The notes under the pieces: generated by a model
The model's database searches: none
What the model was told of the DNA's origin: nothing
The model's input: only the letters and a program-made list of their open reading frames with translations
In this document: positions 52,511 through 63,921 of the stretch, piece after piece
Numbering within the stretch: position 1 is the stretch's first letter
Layout: every line of letters starts with the position of its first letter
Made by a program: the position numbers and the translations under genes
Origin: Siphonodentalium dalli
Lineage: Eukaryota; Mollusca; Scaphopoda; Gadilida; Siphonodentaliidae
NCBI GenBank assembly: GCA_032622095.1
Contig: CP136065.1
Span: 247,753,474 to 247,817,473 of the forward strand
DNA length: 64,000 nucleotides
Direction of reading: 5' to 3'

Positions 52511-54108
52511 GACCCGTTCCAAACGACGGATTTTTGTCGACTCGAATCTAATTGTATTAAATCCATCGGTGGTACGTCTGCGGTCAATTTTGTTTCAGAC
52601 GGACGCATCTTTGTCGCGTCGAATATAATACATCGGTCGATTTATTTAAAGGTGCACTCCATGTTACCTTCACAAAATGGTCACGCGTAGATATAGAGGC
52701 CTATATATACCGCTATATATTATACATATATACTAAAATACAGTATAAATTATGTATAAATATATGCGCGATTGCAGCGCGAATATATGTGCATATGTAT
52801 ATGAGGATGTATATAGTACATATAGTTATATAATATAATATAATAGGCGCTACAAATAAATGTTAGATCGTGCAACCAATTGCCATATATGTGTATACCA
52901 TGCATGTAAATACAGATATACAATAATTATTATAAATCAGAGACTACCACCCCTACCCTTATAATAAGGAAACCCGGAATATATCAATTATTATAAATAA
53001 GAGGTTACCACCCCTATACCCCTCATAATAAGTAATGCCGGTATATATGAATTATTATAAATAAGATCAGTGGTACCACCCTACCCCTTATAATGAGGAA
53101 TACCGGAATATATTAATTATATATTATAAATCATAGGCTACCACCTATATATCCTTTATAATAAGGAATACCGGTATCTATAAATTATTATAAATCATAG
53201 GCTACCATCCCTATCCCTCATAATAAGTAATACCGGTTTATATGAATTATTATAAATCTGAGGCTACCACCCTACCCCTTATATAATAAGGAATACCGGT
53301 ATATGTAAATTATTATAAATCATAGGCTACCACTCTGTCCCTTATAACAAGTAATACCTGAATATATGAATTATTATAAATAAGAGGTTACCACCCCTTT
53401 ACCCCTCATAATAAGTAATATCGGTATATATGAATGATTATAAATCAGTAGTACCACCTCTGCCCCTTATAATAAGTAATACCGGTAAATATTAATTATT
53501 ATACATCAGAGACTACCACCCCTATTCCTTACAATACGGAATATCGGTATATATGAATTATTATAAATTGGTTGCTACAACCCCTACCCCTTATACCGGT
53601 ATATATGGATTATTATAAATCATTGATACTATATCCATTAAAAGATGTGAGTCAGTGACATGCCATGTTCGTTGAGGAATCAAACTACCAAAATAATTAC
53701 AATTTGCACAATGTTACCTATAGCAATGCTTATAGATATATCTTTCTGTGTGACAAAGAGAGCGTGCGACAAATGACGTCGTGTGGGTATTTCCTCAGAT
53801 AAGGGGAGCCCCTCATTATTATACCATTATCATATCATTATCATATAATTTGCATTCGTTCTTCGGCAACTTTCCGCTCTTCTCGTCACATGTATTAGAT
53901 TCGAGTCGTCAAAAATCCGTCGTTTGAAACCAAGACGGATTTCAGACGCATCACCGACGAAGATTCGTCTGAATTGGACGGAGATTCGTCTGTGATGCGT
54001 CTGACACGGATCTAATTGTTTCAAACGTCGCATTTTTGACGCATTTAATACAATTGTGGGTCTGGTATTAGATTCGAGTCGACAAAAATCCGTCGTTTGG
54101 AACGGGCC
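52511..54108. mobile_element. Element Q, 1.6 kb with 41-bp terminal inverted repeats
   Basis: Left end gacccgttccaaacgacgga, tttttgtcgactcgaatcta and its near-perfect complement at 54068-54108 (tagattcgagtcgacaaaaa, tccgtcgtttggaacggg). TA lies just outside both ends. A second, direct copy of the inner TIR (tattagattcgagtcgtcaa, aaatccgtcgttt) sits at about 53893-53933, and gacgga-type short repeats fill 53930-54050. No transposase: the interior includes a 12-unit minisatellite. The superfamily is unresolved; a PIF/Harbinger-like origin is one guess. Confidence 0.82.
52924..53630 (+). repeat. About 12-copy 60-bp minisatellite inside element Q
   Basis: The motif (g)aattattataaat recurs about every 50-72 bp, near 52925, 52985, 53049, 53112, 53184, 53243, 53308, 53370, 53431, 53493, 53558 and 53609. 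Each unit continues cagaggctaccacccctacc, ccttataataaggaatac and cggtatatatg. Units are diverged from one another. Confidence 0.93.
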
Positions 54109-54829
54109 TAAGGGTAGATGTTTAACTCATAATAGCGAGTTTGCGATTTCAAACGGGTACGGGTACCGGTACGGGTACTGGTAGCTACCCGTACCGGTAC
54201 ACGTTTTGAAATCGCAAACTGTTTTACGGGTAGAATTAAGCATATCGACGGGTAGTGTATGGTGAGCCAATTGCAGCACAATATATATGATGTAGAGAAA
54301 TTGTTATCCGCTTCGCTTTCTTGGCCGACGTTATACTTGTTGTTATGGTTATATGATGGACATCTGCGTGGATAATGGATTGCATTAACCAGGGACCAGG
54401 CGAAAGTGGAAGGGGTTGGCGTCTTTCTTTGACTCATTTTGGTAACATTTTCAATAATTAGCTTTCATAAGTAATTTCCCAGACCGTTCGAGTGTCGTCT
54501 AGAACAGATGGAATTTTCTGACTGAGAAAATATGTTATGATAGCACAAATATACAATTACGCTAATTTAATAATCCAACCATTATTCGGTGTAAAATGTG
54601 TTGGTTTAGACCCAGGGTCCAAGAATGTCCTACATGCATGCACTTTTAGTCAGATATAAGACCGAAATTGCCCCTTATATTAGTTGGGAAATTTTTAGTC
54701 ATATAACTGGTAATGGGTTGGAATCTTTCGAAGGGTCGGGCAAGGGAATATTCATCCCAAGAACTTGGATATTTGTCTGGGTCTAAACCCGGATGTAGGT
54801 AGAACAAGAGCTACACTGGGCGTGCAAAA
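54109..54829. other. Hairpin 54139-54219 and unassigned DNA
   Basis: At 54139-54219 arms gtttgcgatttcaaa and ttttgaaatcgcaaac enclose an internally repeated (g)ggtac(c)gg block (cgggtacgggtaccggtacg; ctacccgtaccggtac). The rest shows no gene. The flanking tagcgagtttgcga motif at 54133-54146 is inverted at 57043-57056. Confidence 0.75.
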
Positions 54830-55490
54830 TACCCCCTCTCTTGGGTCGGCGGAAACTGGTAAAAAAGGGGCATAACTCTGGTAAAAATTGGCGGACGGAA
54901 CTCAAATTTGAACTTGACCTGTGTTTTGGTGGGAGAAAGTAATATACCAAATTATCATTGAATCCGATAAGCTCTAGTAAAGTTATCATCCGGAAAACAA
55001 ATTTCAGGGATTTTCTAAGTCAAATTACGTCAAATAAGGGGCATAACACCGGTGAAAATTGGTGGACGGAACCCAAATTCGAACTTGAGCTGTCTTTTCT
55101 CCTAATAAACCCACATACCAAATTTGATTGAAATCGGTTCACTCTAACTAACTCTGCCAGAACCCAAGTTCGAACTTGACCTGTGTTTTGATGGGAGAAA
55201 GTAATATACCAAATTTGGATTCATTCCGATAAACTATACTAAAGTTATCATCCGGACAACAAATTTCAAGGATTTTCTAAGTCAAATAAGGGGCATAACT
55301 CCGGTGAAAATTGGCGGGCGGAACCCAAATTCGAACTTGAACTTACTTTTCGGCTAATAAACCCACATACCAATTTTATTGAATTTGGTTCACTCTAACT
55401 AAAGTTATCATCCGGAAACCAGGTTAACGGACGGACGCCCGGACGGACAGACCAATACTATAATGCGGCCGTTTTTTTTCAAACGGGCGT
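54830..55490 (+). repeat. Three-unit 'ggggcataactc' repeat block
   Basis: Units near 54868, 55035 and 55289 share aaggggcataactc(t/c)gg, tgaaaattgg(c/t)gg(a/g)cggaa, cccaaattcgaactt, tataccaaatt and taaagttatcatccgga. Part of a further copy is at 55160-55275. The block ends in gacggacgcccggacggaca and a stem, gcggccgtttttttt against caaacgggcgtata. It is the same family as 7430-7680. Non-coding. Confidence 0.85.
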
Positions 55491-56914
55491 ATAAAAATCA
55501 AACTTGTTAAATATAAAGGGTGTTTAATGGTACACTATTCATTATATGGCTCGAATAAAGAGCGTTTGCTTCACGTCTATGCGAAACAAAGAAAACAGCT
55601 AAAAGTCGATCTGATGACGGTAAGATTGTGCCGACTATGAGGTGTGTATATCAGTATTTGGTGTCACTATCGGCCACTACAATATACAACAGTCTTGGGG
55701 TTCAAATGCACCATGTCCGTTCAAAAGTAAAATATCTATATTAAAATGAGAAATCAGTCACCACCACATAAGGTACAATAACTGAACGGTTGTATTCAAT
55801 CGTGTAACACATTCACGGTGTACTTATGCACAAAGGGTCAATAGGGGATGTGGCGAGAGGGTGGGGTGTATCACCCCAACTTTTGTTAACAGTTGGATAT
55901 TGCATATACCTAACACACCAAAACATACGTTCAAATTATTCTGTCATTCAGTTTGATGTTCCAAAAATGTATTAGTGCGGATTTTTTTTTATAGCTTTAG
56001 ACCAACATTTGCAAATATTCCTACTTTTGGTAGAAAAACATTCGGGCTATATGGTCAACAGCAGGTTGGAAATATCCAACAAATGTAAAGCTTGAGGAAA
56101 GTCAATAATTTATCAATTTTCATGTTCAGATTTCAAAACGTTCTCACACCAGACCGAACCATGGTCGACCCGGTATGCCCTGGTCTAACCACATTCAGTG
56201 GCTCGTCAATACTGATCATTGATTTGTGAAAAACAAACCAGGGCGTGAATTTGCCTGGTGTTAGACCACTAGATGTTATGATTTTGCAATTTCCAGGTTC
56301 ATATCTACAAAACTGTTCTCGTACTGCATGGTCGGCAAGGTGGACCCCCCCCCCCATCACAGGACTTCTGCAACAAGACTACTGATCCATTTAGAACAGT
56401 CCACAATAATATTCAGGACAGTGAAGGATCAGTTGGGGGGAATCAGAGCCCAACGGCGTGCACAATTTGAATTACGCACAAACCTCTGTTTGGTGTGGTT
56501 TAAGGGGGTGTATAGTTGGGAATTTGAAGGTGGACACACCTTCTCAACGCGGAGACCCCCTATAATTACGTCCCTGAGTCGAGACTGCGTATAGCACCGC
56601 CAACTCACTCTCTTAATCATAACATGTCGAGAATCCCGGGGTTAGCCCCCCCCCCCCCCAAATCACATTCCCAAAAAATAACATGTCATTACTTGAGTGA
56701 AGACAGTTGTCAGTAAACAAATCGGCGTTCCATAGTTATCTTAGTGTTAGAAGCCGCCTCGATACTTTGAACATAAAATATGGCTTAAATGACAAATGTA
56801 TCAATGAGATTTGGCAATTAAATCGTGCAATAAATAGATTAATGCATAGCTGACTGTTATTTCGTATAACTAATGTACTTTTGAGTGAGAAAACTTTAGC
56901 GAAAGACTACCAGT
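55491..56914. other. Unassigned DNA
   Basis: Contains C runs of 12 at 56345-56354 area and 13 at 56647-56660 area, and the diverged repeat noted for 51460-51730. No gene recognised. Confidence 0.45.
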
Positions 56915-57058
56915 CAACGGGATACATCTACCCGTTCCAAATCCCTATCGCTTTATGTGCTGCATTCAAAGTACGCAAATGACCGTGACGATTTTCACCG
57001 ATCTACCTGGATCTACCGGTACCCGTACCCGTCCGACGGGTATCGCAAACTCGCTACT
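56915..57058. repeat. Second CGGGTAC foldback block
   Basis: gggatacatctacccgttcc at the left, and gatctaccggtacccgtacc, cgtccgacgggtatcgcaaa, ctcgctactg at the right. Its right end is the complement of 54133-54178. Either a second small foldback element or the far end of a 2.9-kb element beginning at 54133. Confidence 0.65.
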
Positions 57059-57840
57059 GTCCTCCAGCAGGAAATTTCCGACCATGGTGAATTTCTTTTT
57101 AATCTCAACAAATGGTCCGTCTGGAATAATCTATCCATCCCCCATCATTAAGTGGAACATTACATTTCTTATTAACGCACCACTATTTAAATTGCCTTTG
57201 TCTCCCAAACACTTGTAAGCGACCAGGACATTTTTGTTCATTTTTTTTAATAAATTTAAAGGAAAATCGTAAACTAAAGATTATATGTCTCCATATAAGT
57301 ATACTCAATGAATGTTTGAATTGAAAACAAAAATTCGTTTCACATGACCCAGTAAACTCTCTTGCAATAATCGTATTTCATTCCACGTACAGCCACTTAT
57401 AATAAATGTTGACTACCTAGAAACATTCTTGAGCTTTAGTCGTGTCCCTTACATTGCTAGGATGAAACGTCTCACATTGAATGCCGAAATAGGGGTAATA
57501 TATGTAAATAGATAGGTAGACAAATTTTATTTAAACTTCTGAGGTAATAACATTTTACAAAGAGCTTTTGACAGACTGTAAAACAAATACATATACAGAA
57601 TTAAACACGTACACATTAGCATATCAATTGTGTACAAGTTTAAAATAAGTTATTCTAGTTAAAATACATGCCTGTAACAGTTAAAATTTTGATTTATCGA
57701 GTAAGAGATTTACTATTTAATTTCAAAAACAAAAACAAAAAAACACCAGTATAATTTAATTTGCCAATTCCAGTATTTATACATTGTGTCAAAGATATAT
57801 AACATTGATTTAGACAGTCTATAATGATTTGTAATATCAT
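57059..57840. other. Unassigned AT-rich DNA
   Basis: No gene or repeat recognised. Confidence 0.5.
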
Positions 57841-59088
57841 GCCTCGTAATGAACTTACAAAGTCCACTTTATAACATATGTATTTATTAACGCCCATCGG
57901 GTGTATACTGGTGGGCAAATTTTAGATCGATGTGTGTCTGTGGACGTTTTATAAATAGATAATCGGTTTTTCCGGTTTTGACAATTCGCAGTATGTCCCT
58001 ATTTGCGGAAGTCCCCGAATTCGCGGAGTTCCCCTAAAATTGTCGAAATATGTTTATTTTAATGAGGGAACGGGTGCATATATTTCAATTGATAAGTATT
58101 TTAAACAAATAACGACACGATCATGATAATAGTTGTTAGTTCTCCTATTTGCGGAGGTCCCCGAATTCGCGGACGTCCCCTAAAATGGTCGAAATATATT
58201 AATTTTAATGAGGGAACGGTTGCGTATATGTCAATTGATACGTATTTTAAACAAATAACGACACGATCATGATAATAGTTGTTTGTTCTATCATCGCTGG
58301 ATTGATAGTTGCCGTATGTAACTATTATGACCGCATTAATTGCTTTCAATGTTTAGATATCAACAATGGCTGGACCACTGTTGAAAAATTTATGGCGGGA
58401 ACACAATGACTCCGATTTTTGATCCGCATTTAGAGACTTCTGCTGTGGTGAATTAGAAACCTTCAGTAATAAGCCGTAGTTTCTTTGTTATAATTTGAAG
58501 GATTAGTTGTTTTAACGGAATTCATGTAACCAATATATTTTCCATTTTTTTTTTATTATAATTTATATTTATGCCTAATAATATAATCTTGAGGGCGTTA
58601 CCATTTCTGATTATGGTTTTCTTGTTCTTTTTGTAGATGCCGTTATGATGTGACATTCAACAAAGAGTTATCACTGATATGCGCACTCTTCGCCGAATAG
58701 TTTTTGTTTTTACCAAAACAGAATAGAGTTGTCGCCCATGGTACGCTTTTACTTTAAAACAAGGGTGGTATTCTGTTGTGCGATATTCAGAGATTACAGA
58801 GACCAACCGTGCCTTTTAAATTAGTACCTGGTCCATATATGTCATCATCTGGCTTCCACTGTTTCCGGAAATGCTCTTATACGTGTGCACCGATGGCATC
58901 ACAAGAGTCCTGGCCTTCAAATGAGATTACAAATCTCTCCAAGTCCGTTTTATAAACATGCATTTATTCAAATTTACCAACACCATATTAGGACACATAG
59001 TGTATATAATTTACTTTCCCCAAACTGTAACATTGATCTAATAGTGTAATAACTCGCTTTATCAAGGTCAGTTGCTTATTAAAAATGT

Positions 59089-59540
59089 TTAAAGGTACTC
59101 AACCCGTAAAGAGGGTCCCCATCTCAACAGATTCCAACAACAACAATCCGATCAGAGGGTCCTATATTACTATTTCTTTGGCTTTGGGGGTAAAAAATAT
59201 TTGATTCGAGTCGAGGAACCCATCAAACAAAGCTCAGAGTTATTAGATATTGATTTTTGAAAATTCTTATGTTCTCGAGATGAGTACTTATAACTGCCGT
59301 CAATTTGGTAACATGCTCGAGATTTTACGCCAAAATTCTATTCAAACAGACAAGGATGGATAACTCTATAATCAAGTGGTAATAATTGACTACGTACTGG
59401 GCCAGTAAGAATTCCCGATAATGAAAAATAATAGATTTCTAAAATCGATATCTAACGAATCTGAGCTTTGATGGGTGACTTCCTCGACTCGAATCAATTT
59501 TTTTTGAAATAGTAATTGAGAGGAGTTTTATCGGGTTGAG
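59089..59540 (+). mobile_element. Family F MITE copy F4, right end lost
   Basis: TTAA, AGGTACTCAACCCGTAAAGA, then the F3/F6 subfamily interior (ccaacaacaacaatccgatc; gacaaggatggataactcta). It stops at atcgggttgag, lacking TACCT-TTAA. Confidence 0.88.
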
Positions 59541-59696
59541 AAAAGTTTTCGTTTTACCAAACAGAATATATGAGTCATCGTCCACATTGAAATTGCGAAA
59601 AGCCATTTAAATTAGCGTCTGGTCCGTAAATTTCTAGTGCAGTCCATAACTGTCATCACCTAGCTGAGTGTACTCCCACTGTTTCCAGAAATTATC

Positions 59697-60184
59697 TTAA
59701 AGGCCCACTCTATTTTCAAGTCACCGATGGTTTTTTTTATTGTGCCTTGATATATGGTTTTAATAACAATCTATGCCATAAAATATGATTAAAATACCAT
59801 AATGGGAAGCGTTTGGAATGGCTGTGTCTCGTAAGGTGGCCACAGAGTAATAGAAAATAATAAAATCATTCCCCCCCTTTGGGTCCCAGAATGTAACAGA
59901 ATTCAAACCAAAAATGTATTTTCAATGGATGGGGGAATAACTCTATATCTAAGTATATAGAGTTATTCCCATTCCATTGAAAATAATTGACTTTGTGGTT
60001 TGTGCATAAACTTGATAACATGAACAGACACCAGTTTCTCAATAAAAACAACAAGTTTACAGTTTATTACATCGAATAAGTTTAAAATACAATGTTTTGG
60101 AGCTTACTCTTTCAAATGGTATATAATATGGCATATATTTTACATAATGTGAATTGGGGGTTCGAAAATTAAGTTGGCCTTTAA
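59697..60184. mobile_element. Element H (TTAA, AGGCC ends)
   Basis: TTAA, AGGCCCACTCTATTTTCAAG at the left and AATTAAGTTGGCCT, TTAA at the right. It contains a perfect internal hairpin at about 59918-59988: ttcaatggatgggggaataa, ctctatat against atatagagttattcccattc, cattgaa. One copy in the window. TTAA termini with AGG suggest the same target preference as family F (inferred). Confidence 0.7.
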
Positions 60185-60303
60185 ATACAATCCCAATAGG
60201 GGTCAATTCAATTCAATTTATTGTATAACTCATCATCGTCAGATAAAACTTCGATACGTCCATGTAAACAGCCCAGACCGTTGTGGAAGTTTGCCACCCT
60301 CCC
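60185..60303. other. Short unassigned spacer
   Basis: Contains caattcaattcaatttattg, a microsatellite-like LINE-tail remnant. Nothing else recognised. Confidence 0.4.
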
Positions 60304-60644
60304 AAGCCCATTTTATATAACATGCATTTAATTAACATGATTTAATTGGCATACTGGTATAAAGAGCATTCTCATTTTGTGATGTTGAATACATATTTTC
60401 TGTCAAACAATGAGACTGCATTGCATTATATCTTAATTCTATTAGATATGCGTGCATTAATATTCTCTATACTTATAACCTTAAATTTATTGATAAGGAA
60501 ATCTAAAAAATATCAAGGGAGCCTTTAATGCTCTAAATTAACTCTGCAAAACTATCACTGACTTTTTCACTTTTCAACCTCAACCCTCACTCCTTCGTCT
60601 AGTTTCTATGCTGATCATATTTCTTGTGTTGATGTTATATTCAC

Positions 60645-61247
60645 TTAAAGGGGTACTGTACGCCATTTTCAATAAATTCCCGGTGATAACAACGATCTAT
60701 TATCGATACTATATAGAAATATAAGTAATTTGAGTCGAAGATGTATTCTGTAAACGCTCAGGTTAATAGGCTATCTTAAAATTTAATAATTTAAAAGTTA
60801 ATAATTTAATATAAATTGATTTTATGGCTCCAGCCATAAAATGGCGTCTCTTAAAATTCGAATTTCCGTGTACAAAACGTAATCAAATTATAATTGAGGG
60901 ATACTGGATTAGGAAAACAATTGCACACACGATCGTTTGAAACATTATGCTTATACGGGGAGAAAACCCAAGCCACTCATTGACTAGCGACGGTACACTA
61001 ACTTAAATGAGTATATGGGACTACTAAGCATATAATATAATGTTTATTTGATTCATTTGGTTGAAAACTTTACAAAAATTACTCGACAACGACAATTTGT
61101 ATTTTTGCATTCCGGTAAATTTGCCATCCGTAACAATACTTCGTACTCAACAGACTTTCAAAAAATGGAAAAGTTGTTACCTTATTCTCCGACTCGGGGA
61201 TTATAGAAACCAACAACAACATCTTGGGTACAGTATCCCTTTATTAA
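60645..61247. mobile_element. Family G element G2
   Basis: TTAA, AGGGGTACTGTACGCCATTT at the left and cttgggtacagtatcccttt, ATTAA at the right. The outer 15 bp are inverted repeats matching G1 termini. The interior is different from G1 and not strongly palindromic, so it is a second subfamily. The right TTAA is offset or decayed. Confidence 0.7.
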
Positions 61248-61780
61248 CTATGCTATGAGCATAATATTTCAACTGTTGAAATGCCACTCAATAAAATCTA
61301 TTCGATTCCATTCTATTCATTTATTCAGTTTTAATGAAGGATATTTTATGCCATATCCTGCCATATAATATAATATACCTGTCCCTGAAATGTAACATTT
61401 TAAAAGAAAAGTTATCGTAGTGACCAAACAGAATAGAGTTATCGCCCAAAGTACGCACCATCATTAAAACAAGGCAACAGAATAGTGAAGTTCGCTTGTG
61501 AGCCGAACCGTGTCATTTAAATTAGCGCCTGGTCCATAAATTTCCAACGCGGCCCATAAATGTCGGCATCCAGACATAAAATGACTCCCTCCCATTATGA
61601 AGGTGTGAATGTTAATGAGATATAAAGTAACACCTGTCCGAATAATTAAAACCATGCTCTAACATCAAGAATTTCAGGAGAATTAAATTTTGAATTTAAA
61701 AACTGTCCAAATGAATATGTGAATACGACACGAAATATATGTGACTTTAGTGCACCCGTGTCAGCACCTCCCATACTAAT

Positions 61781-62243
61781 TTAAAGGTACTCAATCCGAT
61801 TAAGCACCCCTAAATTACTATTTCTTTGGCTTCGGGGTTACAAAATATTTGATTCGAGTCGAGGAACCCACACTTCAAAGCTCAGAGTGATCAGATATCG
61901 ATTTTTGAAGTTTGTTATGTTTTGAGATGTGGTCCACTTCCACGAGCTCAAACGGACAAATTACGGACAAATTGCGGGTGTAAAATGGATAACTCTAAAA
62001 TCAAGTGGTTATTATTGTTAATAGTAACCACTTTATTTTAGAGTTATCCATCTTACACCCGTAATTTGTCCGTTTGAGCGCGTGGAAGTGGACCACATCT
62101 CAAAACATAACAAACTTCAAAATCGATATCTGATCACTCTGAGCTTTGAAGGGTGTGTTCCTCGACTCGAATCAAATATTTTTTACCCCCTAAGCCAAAG
62201 AAATAGTAATTTAGGGGTGCTTAATCGGATTGAGTACCTTTAA
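61781..62243. mobile_element. Family F copy F5, 463-bp near-perfect palindrome
   Basis: TTAA, AGGTACTCAATCCGATTAAG ... CTTAATCGGATTGAGTACCT, TTAA. The two halves are complementary almost base for base from the ends to the centre near 62010-62020 (agtggttattattgttaata, gtaaccact). Inner arm pairs include ggaagtggaccacatctcaa with gatgtggtccacttcc, and ggataactctaaaatcaagt with the tttattttagagttatcc side. No coding capacity. Transcription would yield a dsRNA-like hairpin of about 220 bp. Confidence 0.96.
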
Positions 62244-62261
62244 ACTGTGCTTAGAAGTCAA

Positions 62262-62402
62262 TGTTCGTGGTATCTAGATGGGCTATCATATCAAACCCCA
62301 TAGTCCTCAATTTTCACCATCACATTGATTACGCTACACTGTATCACATCAAACCCCATAGTCCTCAATTCTCATCATCACATTGATTCCGCTACACTGA
62401 AA
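62262..62402 (+). repeat. Two-copy 58-bp direct repeat
   Basis: tatcatatcaaaccccatag, tcctcaattttcaccatcac, attgattacgctacactg is repeated at about 62342-62400 with three or four changes. Confidence 0.92.
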
Positions 62403-62569
62403 ATATTGTTAACAAAAATCTCTACTAAGCACGTTGAGTGATAATTTGTTGAGCGGTTTGTATTTACTGTTGAATAACGAGTATTCAACGATGACAAACC
62501 ATGATATCTGATTCGGATTTAATCAACACGTTGATTAAAAGTTCCAGGAACAATAACTCTAATTAAACA

Positions 62570-63116
62570 CTGTGCATATATAATGGTAGTCATTTCGCTT
62601 ATATAATGGTAGTCATTTCGCATGTATAATGGTAGTCATTTCGCATGTATAATGGTAGTCATTTCGCTTATATAATGGTAGTCATTTCGCTTATATAATG
62701 GTAGTCATTTCGCATGTATAATGGTAGTCATTTCGCATATATAATGGTAGTCATTTAGCATATATAATGGTAGTCATTTCGCTTATATAATGGTAGTCAT
62801 TTCCCATATATAATGGTAGTCATTTCCCATATATAATGGTAGTCATTTAGAGATGTTTAAACACTGTGCATATATAATGGTAGTCATTTCGAGATGTTTA
62901 AACACTGTGCATATATAATGGTAGTCATTTCGCATGTATAATGGTAGTCATTTCCCATATATAATGGTAGTCATTTCGCATATATAATGGTAGTCATTTC
63001 GAGATGTTTAAACACTGTGCATATATAATGGTAGTCATTTCGAGATGTTTAAACACTGTGCATATATAATGGTAGTCATTTCGCATGTATAATGGTAGTC
63101 ATTTCGAGATGTTTAA
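62570..63116 (+). repeat. 23-bp tandem array with higher-order units
   Basis: Twenty copies of ataatggtagtcatttcg with spacers that alternate cttat, catgt, catat and ccat(a). At five points the 23-bp unit is followed by agatgtttaa, and four of these continue acactgtgcatat to give a longer 41-bp variant. This variant is concentrated in the second half (62847-63113), so two levels of duplication are present. Confidence 0.97.
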
Positions 63117-63433
63117 TCTACGTTTCAATATTATATCTGAATCCATAAATGCAACATTGAGATAGGAAGAGATAACTTAAGGTATGTCGGAATTTCGTAA
63201 GTTCAGTAAAGAGTAAACATTTTGAGGCCGGGGTTCTAATTGTATGGATACCACAAACAATCCAGACATATGAACCATAGAAAGAATATTTTTTAATATC
63301 TTCCAACAGTCCATTTTCGGATACTATATAGGGAATTTAATAAATTTCCCGATATTTCCAAATCTGATTCTGTCGCTGATCCAGTTCAGTTTCGATAATT
63401 ATACCAACACATTTTCCTAGCCAACCCCTTTTC
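63117..63433. other. Unassigned DNA
   Basis: No gene or repeat family recognised. Confidence 0.5.
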
Positions 63434-63921
63434 TTAAAAGGTACTCAATCCGTAAAAATCCGTAAAGAGGGTCCCCATCTCAACAGATTCCAACAACAAC
63501 AATCCGATCAGAGGGTCCTATATTACTATTTCTTTGGCTTTGGGGGTAAAAAGTATTTGATTCGAGTCGAGGAACCCATCAAACAAAGCTCAGAGTTATT
63601 AAATATTGATTTTTGAAATTTGTTATTAACTCGAGATGAGTACTAATAACTGCCGTAATCTGCTCTGGATGTGTACTCCAAATCTATTCAAACAGACAAG
63701 GATGGATAACTCTAAAATCAAGTGGTAATTTTAACGCAATTTTGACTGAGTTCTGGGCCAGATAGTATTCCCGATAATGAAACATAATAGATTTCTAAAA
63801 TCGATATCTAACAAATCTGAGCTTTGATGGGTGACTTCCTCGACTCGAATCAAATATTTTTGACCCCCGAAGCCATTGAAATAGTAATTGAGAGGAGTTT
63901 TATCGGATTGAGTACCTTTAA
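63434..63921 (+). mobile_element. Family F MITE copy F6 (TTAA target)
   Basis: TTAA at 63434-63437 and 63918-63921. Subfamily of F3 and F4, with a small head duplication (ccgtaaaaatccgtaaagag). The interior matches F3 almost throughout (gggccagatagtattcccga; gagctttgatgggtgacttc). Confidence 0.93.

Larger units (their letters stand above)
57841..61610 (+). repeat. Three-fold diverged duplication of about 0.3-0.9 kb units
   Basis: The head motif aagtcc(a/g)ctttata(a)acat, (a)tgtatttatt recurs at about 57859, 58941 and 60304. The tail motif (t)accaaacagaatagagttgt, cgccc...ttaaattagc.cctggtcc, ataaat, then cccactgtttcc(g/a)gaaat recurs at about 58712, 59555 and 61423. Unit lengths differ because of TTAA elements F4, H and G2 inserted within or between units. 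Inside unit 1 a further 140-bp direct duplication occurs at 58000-58141 and 58142-58281 (gaggtccccgaattcgcgga; ttttaatgagggaacggttg; acaaataacgacacgatcat). Confidence 0.72.

Noticed and set aside
62570-63116. CRISPR-like array of 23-bp units
   Set aside because: Spacers are 5-23 bp variants of each other rather than unique, and the DNA is eukaryotic. It is a minisatellite.
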